Assembly (NCBI RefSeq): GCF_039522665.1
Contig: NZ_BAAADV010000001.1
Coordinates: forward strand, 1,381,232 to 1,437,791
From: Natronoarchaeum mannanilyticum
Lineage (GTDB): Archaea > Halobacteriota > Halobacteria > Halobacteriales > Natronoarchaeaceae
Length of the DNA stretch: 56,560 bases
Reading direction: 5' to 3'
The notes under the pieces were generated by a model. The model searched no databases, was not told the origin of the DNA, and saw nothing but the letters and a program-made list of their open reading frames with translations. The translations under genes and the position numbers were made by a program. Numbering within the stretch: the first letter of the stretch is position 1; every line of letters starts with the position of its first letter. Below, piece after piece: positions 15,740 to 24,489 of the stretch.

Positions 15740-16028
15740 CGTCGATCTGTTGGGTTCCTGTGGCAAAGTAGCTTGGCGTGCGTCGGCACGTCCGGGTCGC
15801 TGTGATCGACGGCGACGTCGCGCTCGGCGCCGTAAGTTCGCCGAGTGACGCCGGAATCGCGCTCGTCTTGGCAAACGCTGCCGCGGCGCTCTCGACCACT
15901 GGACACTCGACCGGTTTTTGCGGGGTGAGTGGCATCGAATATCGGTGATCGTCGAGAACTGGTGCGATGGTGGGCGAATATTGGGCCATTCTATACGTTC
16001 GTTAGATAGGGAGATCATTCACAGCACG

Positions 16029-16418
16029 ATGGACGACGACGAGCTACCGGCCGACTGGGAGCGCGACGAGCGGTACGACCGGCTGGCCCGCCGGTCCGAT
16101 CGCGACCCGACCTACGAGGGGTACGTTCACGAGACGGGCGACGTGCGCCTCCACGTGGCGATGCCCGACGCCGAGTCCGGCGAGGACGGCGCCTACACGA
16201 TCTTCCTCACGCTGTACCCCTACACGGAACTCTCCGAGCAGACCGAGGTCCGAACGGTCACGACGAAGGCGCGCGCCGACGAGGTGGTGTCGACGTTCGC
16301 CGGCCTGTTCGTCGGCGCCTGCGACGGCCCCGCCGACGTCGAGGACGCGGCCCAGTACGCCTTGGAGCGCACGCGGCCGGCGGACGTGACCGACACGTCG
16401 CTGCTCAACGACGAGTAG
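16029..16418 (+). CDS. Conserved hypothetical protein (129 aa)
   Basis: Acidic alpha/beta protein: MDDDELPADWERDERYDRLARRSDRDPTY is shown in part as PADWERDERYDRLARR, then DVRLHVAMPDAE, YTIFLTLYPYTELSEQTEVRTV and a helix ADEVVSTFAGLFVGACDG. No domain recognised. A TATA box TTCTATACG near 15995-16003, about 29 nt before the ATG, supports a leaderless start. Stop is 4 nt from that of the convergent antiporter. Confidence 0.65.
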   Translation: MDDDELPADWERDERYDRLARRSDRDPTYEGYVHETGDVRLHVAMPDAESGEDGAYTIFLTLYPYTELSEQTEVRTVTTKARADEVVSTFAGLFVGACDGPADVEDAAQYALERTRPADVTDTSLLNDE

Positions 16419-16422
16419 GCGC

Positions 16423-17460
16423 TCAGGCCGTCTTGAGGAGGTTCGTCACGTCGCCGGTCTCGGCGAGCACCCAGACGACGAACACCGCGTAGGCCGCCAG
16501 CAGGACGTACGACTCCGCGTCGGTGACTTCGAGGTCGGTCCGCAGGAACGAGAACAAAAGCACCGTCGCCAGCGTGAGCACGCCCAGCATCGGGACGGCC
16601 ACCGCGAAGTCGACGGTGGCCGAGCCGACGATGAGCACGCCGATCGGGATCGCGACCAGGAGATCGAACGTGTTCGAGCCGAGCACGTTCCCGAGACTGG
16701 TGAGGCCGTTGCCCGCTCTGGCCGTCCGCACGCTCACCAGCGTGTCCGGGAGGCTCGTCGCCGCGGCGATGATCGTCACGCCGGCGAGGAACTCGGGGAC
16801 GCCGAACGTCGTGCTGAGCGACTCGACGCTGCCGACCAGCAGATCCACTGCCAGCAGAATGATCAACAGGCTGAGGGCCAGCTTCCCCCACTCTCGGGCG
16901 GCCGAGATCCCGGGCGGGGCGTCCACGGCGTCGTGGTCGCCGACGTCCTGCCACTGGATGAACAGGTACAGCCCGTACAGAGCCAGCGGGATCATCGCCA
17001 GCGGTCGGGTGAGCTGCCCGGCCAGCTCGGGGCCGTTCGGATCGGGGACGTAGATGACCGCGAGCGCCAGAGTGACCACGAGCGCCGAGACGGCGATCAT
17101 GTAGAACTGCGCCTCCTTGTACACGATGGCGCGGTTCGTCTCGAGCGTCCCGTCGCTCGCGAGCCCGGCCAGCGCCGGGATCACGAGGATGTTGAAGATC
17201 GCCGACCCGACGATCGCGCCGACGCCCATGTCGAACGTCCCGGCCAGCGCCGTGAACACCACGCTCGCCAGCTCCGGGAAGCTCGAGCCGACCGCGACGA
17301 CGATCGATCCCTGCACGACCGCGGGTAGCCCGTAGTACGCGGAAAGGTTCTCCGCGGAGTCTTCGAGCAACCCGCTACCCACCCAGATGAACGCCGTGGT
17401 GACGAAGACGACGAGAACGTTGACGAGCGTCGTGTCGGGAAGAACGCCACCGAGGGCCAT
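16423..17460 (-). CDS. Sodium/calcium exchanger-family (CaCA) antiporter
   Basis: A 345-aa integral membrane protein with about ten hydrophobic segments. The two alpha-repeats that form the ion sites are plain: VAVGSSFPELASVVFTALAG with GAIVGSAIFNILV in the first half, and IAAATSLPDTLVSVRTARAG with NVLGSNTFDLLVA in the second. The first repeat keeps the Glu (PEL), while the second has Asp (PDT), a variation seen in prokaryotic members. It is predicted to export Ca2+ or another cation in exchange for Na+ or H+. No partner genes. Confidence 0.9.
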   Translation of the reverse strand: MALGGVLPDTTLVNVLVVFVTTAFIWVGSGLLEDSAENLSAYYGLPAVVQGSIVVAVGSSFPELASVVFTALAGTFDMGVGAIVGSAIFNILVIPALAGLASDGTLETNRAIVYKEAQFYMIAVSALVVTLALAVIYVPDPNGPELAGQLTRPLAMIPLALYGLYLFIQWQDVGDHDAVDAPPGISAAREWGKLALSLLIILLAVDLLVGSVESLSTTFGVPEFLAGVTIIAAATSLPDTLVSVRTARAGNGLTSLGNVLGSNTFDLLVAIPIGVLIVGSATVDFAVAVPMLGVLTLATVLLFSFLRTDLEVTDAESYVLLAAYAVFVVWVLAETGDVTNLLKTA

Positions 17461-17591
17461 TGCTGATTCGTTCTGTGACGGACCGTTTTAACGGTCTCGT
17501 TCCCGCTCTCGGGCCTCTTTCCGCGCTCGGGGTCCGTCGGGTCGGCGCGCGACCGGGCGTTACCGCCCGACTCGGCGCGATCGCGGCGGCG

Positions 17592-18932
17592 TCACCGCCC
17601 GACCCAGCGCAACAGCAGTAGCGTCCCCTCGTAGAGGGTGACCATCGTCACCGCGACGATCAGCGGCGCCATCCCCGTCGGGTCCGGGCTGAAGAGGAAC
17701 GCGAGCCCCAGGAACGCGCCCCAGAACAGCAGCCGGTTGTCCGCCAGCCACTGACGCGAGGTGATGCCCATCATCGTCGCCAGCATGATGAACAGCGGGA
17801 TCTGGAACACCACGGCGAGCATCCCCATCATCGTCAAGATGAGGTTGAACGTCTCGCGCAGCCCGAACGCGACGTTGGCGGTCACGTCGGAGTAGTAGAG
17901 GAAGTACGTGAACAGCCCCGGGAGCACCAGGAAGTACGCGAAGGAGATGCCGACGACCGCGAGCACGAGGCTGGTCGGCACCGCCGCGAGGTAGTAGCGC
18001 CGCTCGTTGGGGTACAGCCCCGGCCGCATGAACAGGTAGGTCTCGTACACCGCGACGGGCAGGGCAATCGTCAGCCCTGCGAGGCTCGCGAGCTTCAGCT
18101 CGGTGAGCTTGAGCTCCAGCGGGCCGTACACGTGGGGCGACGCGACCTCCTGTGCGGGCAGGACGCCGAACCAGATCGTCGTGATCAGCCGCTCGGCGAT
18201 CGGGAAGGCGACGACGGTGACGACCGACGCCGCGAACAGCACGATCGCCAGCCGGTTGATCATCTCCTCGACGTGGTCGGCCAGCGGCATCTCCTCGTCG
18301 TCGGGCGGCTGGCTGATCCCGATCTCGGAGGACTCGTCGTCGGGCGTCTCGTCGGCCACGCTGCCGGTGCCGGCGACGCCGACGTCCGAGCCGGCGTGGC
18401 TCCCGTCTGTCCGGGCGGTCGGCTCTGGCGGCTCGTCCGCGACGCCGTTCGTGTCGTCGTCGGGCGCGACGCCGTTCGCGGCGGGCGGCGCCTCGTCGAC
18501 GCCGGTTTCGTTCGTGATGTCGTCCACGTCGGGTTTCGAGACGTCGTCGTCGCGCGTCTCCGGAGCGCCGGCGCCCGCGTCGTCGTCCTCGGGAAGCATC
18601 CGGTCGGTCGACGGTTCCACGGCGTCGTCGCTCGGCGCGGCGTCGGGATCAGCGTCGGCGGCGTCCCGACCGTCCGCGGTCGGGCTGTCGGCGTCGCCTC
18701 TCTCGTCGCCGCTGTGGTCGATCTCGGTGGGTTTGTGGTACGGTCGGTAGGAGTCGGGCGGCGACGCCGCCTCGTCGTCGTCGGATTCGGCGCCGGGATC
18801 GGCTTCGTCGTCGTCGGCGTTCAGCTCGGATTCGACCTCCCGCTCGACTTCCGACGATACCGACGGCTCCTCGTCTCGCTCGTCGTCGCGCTCGTCGGGG
18901 ACCCGGTCCCCGTCGCCCGGCTCCTCGGCCAT
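17592..18932 (-). CDS. tatC: Twin-arginine translocase TatC with long acidic N-terminal extension
   Basis: A 446-aa protein; the last 225 residues are a complete six-span TatC (MPLADHVEEMINRLAIVLFAAS, FMRPGLYPNERRYYLAAVP, FAYFLVLPGLFTYFLYYSD, MMGMLAVVFQIPLFIML). It should recognise Tat signals on folded proteins. The first 220 or so residues are almost wholly Asp, Glu, Ala, Ser and Pro, with a patch SYRPYHKPTEIDHSG, and are expected to be disordered and cytoplasmic. The ATG at 18932 is preferred over one 29 codons upstream, which adds an unrelated basic segment. It is divergent from the double TatC gene 107 nt away, the arrangement expected for haloarchaeal TatCo and TatCt. Confidence 0.92.
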   Translation of the reverse strand: MAEEPGDGDRVPDERDDERDEEPSVSSEVEREVESELNADDDEADPGAESDDDEAASPPDSYRPYHKPTEIDHSGDERGDADSPTADGRDAADADPDAAPSDDAVEPSTDRMLPEDDDAGAGAPETRDDDVSKPDVDDITNETGVDEAPPAANGVAPDDDTNGVADEPPEPTARTDGSHAGSDVGVAGTGSVADETPDDESSEIGISQPPDDEEMPLADHVEEMINRLAIVLFAASVVTVVAFPIAERLITTIWFGVLPAQEVASPHVYGPLELKLTELKLASLAGLTIALPVAVYETYLFMRPGLYPNERRYYLAAVPTSLVLAVVGISFAYFLVLPGLFTYFLYYSDVTANVAFGLRETFNLILTMMGMLAVVFQIPLFIMLATMMGITSRQWLADNRLLFWGAFLGLAFLFSPDPTGMAPLIVAVTMVTLYEGTLLLLRWVGR

Positions 18933-19039
18933 CTGATCGAATGTAGGCGCACGGCGCGTTATAGGCCTTTTTACTGCACCGCAGGACCGCGCGGGGAGAA
19001 GAAGATTGATAACGGGCAATCGATTACCCCTCGGTACCT

Positions 19040-21349
19040 ATGAGTTCGGCCGTCGACGAGGACACCGTCCAGACCGTCCAGGCCGGCCGCGAGACGATCG
19101 CGGGCGTGCTCTCGTCGGCCCAGACGCACCTCCAGAAAGCCTTCGTCGCGTTCGTGATCGGGATGATGGGCACGATCTGGGCGATGCGAGCGGTCGTCTG
19201 GGACTTCCTGGAGGCCAACACCAAGTCCCGGATGAACGCGGCGACGGCCGAGGCGACCGACATCGTCGTCCGGACGCCGTTCGACGTCATCCTGCTGCAG
19301 GTGAAGATCGGGCTCGTCGTCGGCGTCCTCTTTGCCGTCCCCGTCTTGCTGTACTACGGGCGCGAGGCGATCCTCGAACGCGCGGACTCGACGATCCCGA
19401 TCAACGCGCGGCGGGTCGCCGGCTTCGCGGTGGTGTCGGTCGCGCTGTTCGTCGGCGGCGTCATCTACGCCTACGGGGTCTTCTTCCCCTACATGTTCGA
19501 GTTCCTGGCGAGCAACGCGAACCAGGCCGGCGTGAAGCCGAGTTACGGCATCGTCGAGTACACCGAGTTCATCCTGCTGTTGACGCTGTCATTTGGATTG
19601 GCCGCCCAGCTCCCGATGGCGATGGCGGTCCTGACGTACACCGAGATCGTCCCCTACGAGACGTTCCGCGACAAGTGGAAGTACGCCGTGCTGGGCATCT
19701 TCGTCTTCGGCGCCGTGTTCTCACCCCCGGACCCGTTCACGCAGGTCATGTGGGCGCTCCCGCTGGTCGCGCTGTACGGCGCCAGCCTCGGCCTCTCGAA
19801 GCTCATCACGAACGTCAAGCGCGCCGGGCGAGCGGCCGACCCGGTCGAGGCCGAGAAGTTCCGCCGCCGCGGCAAGCATCTCGCGCTCGCGGTCGTGCTC
19901 GCGTTCGTCGGGACGATCCTCGTCCTCTCGACCGGCGGGCCGACGGTCGCCAACGAGTACCTCCTGCCGGCGCTGCCCGACCTGATCAGGCCGGACGGCG
20001 AGTTCGTCGCCGGCGATCCGCTGGCCCGCGTCTGGGTCGCGATCCAGGCCACCGCCGTCGTCGCGCTGCTCGGGATCGCCTACAACACCGCTCGGGTGCT
20101 CCGCTCGCCCGTCCAGCCGCGCAACACCGGCCGCTCCTCGACGGCGTCGGCCGCGGCGGACGCCGACGGCGAGCCGGCGCCCGCCAGCACCGGCGGTCCC
20201 GCCGACCTCGATCTCGACGAACTGGACGTCGCGGGCGTCCGCGCGGCGCCGCCCGAGGCGTTCCTCTCGCTGACCGAGGACGAGGCGCTGGCCCACGCCA
20301 AGCGCGCGATGGACGACGACCAGCCCGACAAGGCCCAGCTGATCCTCGACCGGTTCGACGAGTTGGAGGCCGAGCACGACGCCGACGACGGGGATGCTGC
20401 TGACGCGGCCGACGCCGCTGCCGCAGACGCCGCGGACGGCGAGGGTGCCACCGACGCGGACGACTCCGGGAACCCCGTCACCGGCACGGCGGCGGGCATG
20501 ATGGACGCGTTCACGGAAGACGAGACGACCGAGGAGGAGATCGGCGGCTACTTCTACGATCTCCGGTTCATCGTCTCCAGCCTCACCTCGAAGATGTTCC
20601 GCATCGTCGGGCTGATGATCGCGGTGTTCGTCCTCACGTTCTTCTGGCTCTACTCCGGCGGGATCGGCCGCATCCGGAAGCAGTTCCTCGCGCAGGTGCC
20701 CGAGGACCTGCGCCCGGAGGACGGCGGTACGGAGGCGCTCGAAGCCACCGGGGAGATCATCGCGCTCCACCCCGTCGAGGTGCTGATCTTCGAGGTCCAG
20801 GTCAGTACGATCCTCGCGGTGGTGATCGCACTGCCGCTGATACTGTACTACGCCTGGCCGGCCCTCGAAGAGCGCGGGCTCGTCGCCCAGGGTCGAGTCT
20901 CCCGCTCGGTCTTTTTCGTCTGGGGCGGCTGCCTCGTCGCCGGCCTGATCGGCGGCAGCCTGCTGGGCTTTTTCGTCATCGCGCCGGAGCTGATATCCTA
21001 CTTCGTCGCGGACGCGAAGGCCGCCGGGATGATCGTCTCCTACCGGCTGCGCAACTTCTTCTGGCTGATCTTCTCGCTGACGATCGGGATCGGCCTGCTG
21101 GCGAACATCCCCGTCACCATGCTGCTGTTCCACCGCAGCGGCGTCCTCTCGTTCCGGTCGATGATGGACCGCTGGCGCGTGGTCGTGCTCGCGATCTTCG
21201 CGCTCGCCGGCGTGGCGACGCCCAACGGCATCCTCACGATGTTGCTGTTCGCGGCGCCGGTCGCGCTGGCGTACCTGATCGGGCTGGGCATCCTCTGGGC
21301 GGTCACCCTGCCCGGGCGGCTGCGGGGTCGCGGCGGCTCGCCGGCCTGA
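19040..21349 (+). CDS. tatC: Fused double TatC (TatCt-type) translocase subunit
   Basis: A 769-aa haloarchaea-specific TatC fusion. The first TatC-like unit covers about 1-285 (VGVLFAVPVLLYYGREAILE, FGLAAQLPMAMAVLTYTEIVP). Extra membrane segments near 290-345 lead into an acidic, Ala-rich linker (about 350-490). A second TatC unit covers about 505-769 (IALPLILYYAWPALEERGLV, NIPVTMLLFHRSGVLSF). About fourteen spans are expected, as described for TatCt of halophiles, where Tat is the main export route. The start at 19040 follows an AT-rich stretch. A GC hairpin directly after the stop may end the transcript. Confidence 0.92.
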   Translation: MSSAVDEDTVQTVQAGRETIAGVLSSAQTHLQKAFVAFVIGMMGTIWAMRAVVWDFLEANTKSRMNAATAEATDIVVRTPFDVILLQVKIGLVVGVLFAVPVLLYYGREAILERADSTIPINARRVAGFAVVSVALFVGGVIYAYGVFFPYMFEFLASNANQAGVKPSYGIVEYTEFILLLTLSFGLAAQLPMAMAVLTYTEIVPYETFRDKWKYAVLGIFVFGAVFSPPDPFTQVMWALPLVALYGASLGLSKLITNVKRAGRAADPVEAEKFRRRGKHLALAVVLAFVGTILVLSTGGPTVANEYLLPALPDLIRPDGEFVAGDPLARVWVAIQATAVVALLGIAYNTARVLRSPVQPRNTGRSSTASAAADADGEPAPASTGGPADLDLDELDVAGVRAAPPEAFLSLTEDEALAHAKRAMDDDQPDKAQLILDRFDELEAEHDADDGDAADAADAAAADAADGEGATDADDSGNPVTGTAAGMMDAFTEDETTEEEIGGYFYDLRFIVSSLTSKMFRIVGLMIAVFVLTFFWLYSGGIGRIRKQFLAQVPEDLRPEDGGTEALEATGEIIALHPVEVLIFEVQVSTILAVVIALPLILYYAWPALEERGLVAQGRVSRSVFFVWGGCLVAGLIGGSLLGFFVIAPELISYFVADAKAAGMIVSYRLRNFFWLIFSLTIGIGLLANIPVTMLLFHRSGVLSFRSMMDRWRVVVLAIFALAGVATPNGILTMLLFAAPVALAYLIGLGILWAVTLPGRLRGRGGSPA

Positions 21350-21351
21350 CG

Positions 21352-21369
21352 GCGGCGTCGGGACGCCGC
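21352..21369 (+). terminator. Possible terminator hairpin after the double TatC gene
   Basis: GCGGCGT (21352-21358), tetraloop CGGG, ACGCCGC (21363-21369): a 7-bp stem beginning 3 nt after the TGA. A short A-rich run follows. No strong T-tract, so termination is only likely. Confidence 0.4.
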
Positions 21370-21569
21370 TGCTGCCCTGATACTTAGAAAAACAGACGTT
21401 CTCAGCGGCAGATGCCACTCCATCGGTGTAGATACTACATGTAACGATCAGAGGGATCGGGATGAGATTATGAGCCTGTTACACACCGAATCGCGTACCG
21501 CTGGTTTCGAAAGCAAGTGAACGCTCGTACTCGCGCTCGAGAAGTACATTGACCGTCTTATCTAATGCA

Positions 21570-22103
21570 CTACCATTTAGTCAGGGAGTCCTCGGCAAGG
21601 AAGTGCTCGATCTCGTGGGCGTACTCTTCGAGCTCCTCGAGTTGCTCGCGCAGCAGCTCGGAGGTCGCGTAGTCGCCGAGGTTCTCGGCGAGCTCGACGT
21701 GTTCGCGGACCCGCTCGATGATATCGCCGTACATCTCTTCGTCATTTTTCATCATCGTGCGGACCTCGAGGATGTCCTCCTGTTCGGGCTCGACGGGTGA
21801 CCGGTCTTGGAAGTCCGCGGGCCGGTTGATGGGGACGCCGCCGAGCGCTTGGACGCGTTCACCGAGGTGGTCGGCGGCCTCGCTTGCGTCCTCGTAGGCC
21901 TCCTCGTAAAATAGGTGAAGGTCGCGATACTGGGCGCCGTTGACCGTCCAGTGGTGCTTGCGGAGCTGGTGGTACAGCACCTCGGTCGCCGCCAGATCGG
22001 TGTTGAGCGCATCGACGAGTTGTTCTGCCTTGTCCTGGTCGAGTCGCACGGCGTTCTCCTCGACCGTACCGAACTCCTGCGTCACGGGCTTCTGGGAACT
22101 CAT
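21570..22103 (-). CDS. dpsA: DpsA: ferritin-like iron-storage and DNA-protection protein
   Basis: A 177-aa Dps-family protein that oxidises Fe2+ with peroxide, stores ferric iron as a dodecamer and protects DNA. The four-helix core shows the dinuclear-site pattern LYHQLRKHHWTVNG, then RDLHLFYEEAYEDASEAADHLGER. The N-terminal tail is haloarchaeal DpsA-like (KPVTQEFGTVEENAVRLDQ). A TATA box (CTATAAGAG on the minus strand, about 22131-22139) precedes the ATG by about 32 nt, with an imperfect 18-bp palindrome between them. It opens an iron-related patch with the Rieske and binding-protein genes. Confidence 0.93.
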   Translation of the reverse strand: MSSQKPVTQEFGTVEENAVRLDQDKAEQLVDALNTDLAATEVLYHQLRKHHWTVNGAQYRDLHLFYEEAYEDASEAADHLGERVQALGGVPINRPADFQDRSPVEPEQEDILEVRTMMKNDEEMYGDIIERVREHVELAENLGDYATSELLREQLEELEEYAHEIEHFLAEDSLTKW

Positions 22104-22113
22104 CGTAATTCGA

Positions 22114-22131
22114 AGTGGGTGTACACTCCCT
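22114..22131 (-). promoter_or_regulatory. Imperfect palindrome at the dpsA transcription start region
   Basis: Centred on TGTACA (22120-22125); outward pairing holds at 7 of 9 positions over 18 bp. It sits between the dpsA TATA box and ATG, where a repressor would block initiation. It is unlike the TTAGGC boxes of the two neighbouring genes. Confidence 0.35.
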
Positions 22132-22338
22132 CTTATAGATTTCAGACGTATTAGATATAATACCGAGCTGAATTTTTAAAAAGAGGAGGTGGAGCGTCCT
22201 AATGCGGGGAATGTATTCCCGGACTGTCTATTATGCCTCTCGAAAGTCTACCCGGGCGCAAGCGGACTCAGCTCATCTTCTGTAGTAGTCGCCGAACGGG
22301 TTATATTGAGCCACTCACTCCGGACTCCGCAACAATTT

Positions 22339-22352
22339 TTAGGCCTGCCTAA
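22339..22352 (+). promoter_or_regulatory. DtxR-type iron operator, copy 1
   Basis: TTAGGC-CT-GCCTAA, a perfect inverted repeat with 2-nt spacer, 11 nt before the Rieske ATG and overlapping the end of the T-rich TATA region (CAATTTTTAGG). It matches the TTAGG...CCTAA core known for metal-dependent DtxR-family repressors. Confidence 0.7.
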
Positions 22353-22363
22353 TACCCGTCCCT

Positions 22364-22942
22364 ATGCGCGATGTCGTCCGGGCTACCGTCGAGGCGAACG
22401 GCGAAGAGAAAACGGTTCGCGTTCACGATACCGAAGGTGAAGTCGAACTGGACGACGCCACGTTCCGGTTCAGCGTCTCCTCGCCGGAAACAGAGGAGAG
22501 TGAGCACGAAGGCGGAACAACGTCTGCGGCTGAGAGTCGGGAGCGCGATGCTGCGGATAGCGAGGCCCCGCGACGAATCGCCGCGCTGGAAGACGTGCCG
22601 ACTACCAGGACACTCCGCTGTGAAGCGATCGACGGCCAGTACGGGGTGGAGTTTATCCTTCGACGAGAGGGCGACACGGTGTTCGCGTGGCGCAACTCCT
22701 GCCCACACGAACCCGAGGTCCGCCTCGACACCGGAAACGGAGCGATCGTGACCGGCGAGCACGTAGTGTGTCACAAGCACGGCGCGCGGTTCAAGCGCGG
22801 CGATGGGACCTGTACGCACGGGCCGTGTCGCGGTTCGGCCCTGGATGAGATCGAGGTTGCTGTCCGCGACGGCGAGATCTACCTGGTGGACGACCGATTC
22901 GACGAAGGACACCAACTATCGGGCAGGCACGGTGATACGTAG
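22364..22942 (+). CDS. Rieske [2Fe-2S] domain protein in iron-regulated patch
   Basis: A 192-aa soluble protein. The C-terminal Rieske domain carries C113-P-H115 and C136-H-K-H139 as cluster ligands (RNSCPHEPEVRL; VVCHKHGARF) and ends with a ferredoxin-like C-terminal strand (AVRDGEIYLVDD). The first 70 residues are an acidic extra region of unknown fold (VRVHDTEGEVELDDATFRF). No oxygenase catalytic domain is attached, so it is an electron carrier or a redox partner. The TTAGGC box at its promoter predicts induction when iron is scarce, which is odd for an Fe-S protein unless it serves siderophore-iron reduction or release. That role is inferred from the next gene. Confidence 0.82.
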   Translation: MRDVVRATVEANGEEKTVRVHDTEGEVELDDATFRFSVSSPETEESEHEGGTTSAAESRERDAADSEAPRRIAALEDVPTTRTLRCEAIDGQYGVEFILRREGDTVFAWRNSCPHEPEVRLDTGNGAIVTGEHVVCHKHGARFKRGDGTCTHGPCRGSALDEIEVAVRDGEIYLVDDRFDEGHQLSGRHGDT

Positions 22943-23014
22943 TTCATCTGAACTCACCGACGAATGGATTTCTCGTTCGCCTTCGCTAGTCTTACCGAAC
23001 AGTATCGAATTCCG

Positions 23015-23044
23015 AAATACATATGTATTTTTAGGCAAGCCTAA
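23015..23044 (+). promoter_or_regulatory. Stacked palindromes: TATA-region repeat plus DtxR-type operator, copy 2
   Basis: AAATACATATGTATTT (23015-23030) is a perfect 16-bp palindrome spanning the TATA region, and it abuts TTAGGC-AA-GCCTAA (23031-23044), a perfect iron-box inverted repeat ending 4 nt before the ATG. Spacing from the TATA core to the ATG is about 29 nt, so the transcript should be leaderless with the iron box over its start site. Confidence 0.7.
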
Positions 23045-23048
23045 AAAT

Positions 23049-24281
23049 ATGGCGCGTGACACTGACGATGCGGACGCACCAACGCGACGTGACTACCTAG
23101 AGTACGGTGGAGCAGTCGTCGGTAGCGGAGTGTTGGCGGGATGTCTCAGCTCCAACGGCTCCGGCCCCACCGAGAGTACGACGGACACGACTTACACGGC
23201 GACGATGGAGCCGATCGGAACACTCGAACGCGACTCCGTCCCCCAGAACTTCGTCGGCGGTTGGGGAGCCGCGGCCGACGTCATGACCGCCCTCGGACAG
23301 GGGGAGAAGATCGTTGCGGCCGAAGGTCCACAGTTCTGGTTCACCGGGTTCTACGACAAGCTCCCCGGTGTGTCCGTCCCAGATCCGGACTCACTCGACC
23401 GCGTCCTGACCGAAGACTGGGCTGTCCGAAAGGAGCTTCTGTACCAACTCGACCCGGACCTGCTCGCTACAGACCCGAACCGCTACATCGCGTACTACGG
23501 CAGCGACGAGGACGAGGTCGAAGAAATCCACGACACTATCGCGCCGTTCTTCGGGAACGTGAGCCGCCGCAAGAGGGGCGACGGATGGCCGAACTGGCCC
23601 GACGGCGAGTCGTATCCCTACTACACGATTCCGGAGTTCGTCGAGCGCTACGGCGAACTGTTTCGGGCGTCTGAGCGCGCGACGGCGCTCAACGAGTTCT
23701 ATCGAACGGCTCAGGAGGAGATGCGCTCACGGGTCCCGTCGGACTCGGACAAGCCGACCGTCACCGTCTTGAACGCACGGAACAACCCCGAGACTGCGGA
23801 AGGCTTCACCGTATACAACCCCTACACGGGGTTCGAGAAGACGTACGGGAAGAAGCAGTACCGTGACATGGAGATCGTCGACGCGTTCGACGGGAAGTAC
23901 GACGGGCAGTCGGGCATAACCATTGGATACGAAGGGCTTCTGGAGGCCGACCCCGACATTATCATCCTCCACTTCGCCGTAAACTACCGTGACTGGGACG
24001 GGAAGGACGCCACGCAAGCGACTGTCGAGGAGCTACGAAGCAGTTCTCTGGGCCAGAAACTCACGGCCGTTCAAGAAGATAACGTCTTCGTCGGCGGAAC
24101 GCCGTATCAGGGCCCGATTATCAACCTCTTCCAGACGGAGATGCTCGGCAAGCAACTCTATCCCGACGAATTCGGCGAGTGGCCGGGCGATGTGACCGAC
24201 GATCGGCTCCCCGACGTACCAGAGGAAGAGCAGTTGTTCGACCGTGACACGCTCGCGGAGATCATCACGGGGGACAACTGA
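23049..24281 (+). CDS. Iron-siderophore-type ABC substrate-binding lipoprotein (Tat exported)
   Basis: A 410-aa binding protein of the FecB/BtuF-like class. The N-terminus has a Tat motif (TRRDYLEYGG) and lipobox LAGC with Cys32 as lipid anchor. The mature part shows two-lobed binding-protein features: MEPIGTLERDSVPQNFVGGW, DPDLLATDPNRYIAYYG, TIPEFVERYGELF and the second-lobe stretch DPDIIILHFAVNYRDWD. It should capture ferric siderophore or a similar chelate at the cell surface. No permease or ATPase gene follows, so it is an orphan component here. The iron box at its start predicts repression by iron. Composition is less GC-rich than average for the window. Confidence 0.85.
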   Translation: MARDTDDADAPTRRDYLEYGGAVVGSGVLAGCLSSNGSGPTESTTDTTYTATMEPIGTLERDSVPQNFVGGWGAAADVMTALGQGEKIVAAEGPQFWFTGFYDKLPGVSVPDPDSLDRVLTEDWAVRKELLYQLDPDLLATDPNRYIAYYGSDEDEVEEIHDTIAPFFGNVSRRKRGDGWPNWPDGESYPYYTIPEFVERYGELFRASERATALNEFYRTAQEEMRSRVPSDSDKPTVTVLNARNNPETAEGFTVYNPYTGFEKTYGKKQYRDMEIVDAFDGKYDGQSGITIGYEGLLEADPDIIILHFAVNYRDWDGKDATQATVEELRSSSLGQKLTAVQEDNVFVGGTPYQGPIINLFQTEMLGKQLYPDEFGEWPGDVTDDRLPDVPEEEQLFDRDTLAEIITGDN

Positions 24282-24354
24282 TCGGCAGACCGGTACGCGC
24301 CGGGCACTCAGCTCGACTCCTAAACATCTCCGGGAGATGGCGGGAATCTCAGTG

Positions 24355-24489
24355 CTAAGTTCGCAGGTGTAACTGACGGCCGTTTCGGCCTTCTTTGAGT
24401 AGATCGAAGGTACTGACCCGATTCCATCCTCCCACTGTATTCAGCACGTAGTTCTTGACAATAGGCGGGTAGATTCCAACACCGTAGCG
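24355..24489 (-). pseudogene. Possible decayed 3' gene fragment
   Basis: A 44-codon open stretch ending in TAG, with protein-like content (YPPIVKNYVLNTVGGWNRVS, then TFDLLKEGRNGRQLHLRT), lacks a start codon and is preceded by an in-frame TAA. The surrounding 277 nt are AT-richer than the genes. It looks like the tail of a lost gene, perhaps of mobile origin, but no family is recognised. Confidence 0.3.

Noticed and set aside
15778-15948. A 56-codon GTG-started plus-strand frame in the spacer before 16029
   Set aside because: Plausible codon use, but no promoter at the right distance, no recognisable family, and the following gene has its own TATA box downstream of it.
22228-22352. A 39-codon ORF (MPLESLPGRKRTQLIF...) ending in the first iron box
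   Set aside because: It has no family-like content, and its end overlaps the operator and TATA region of the Rieske gene.
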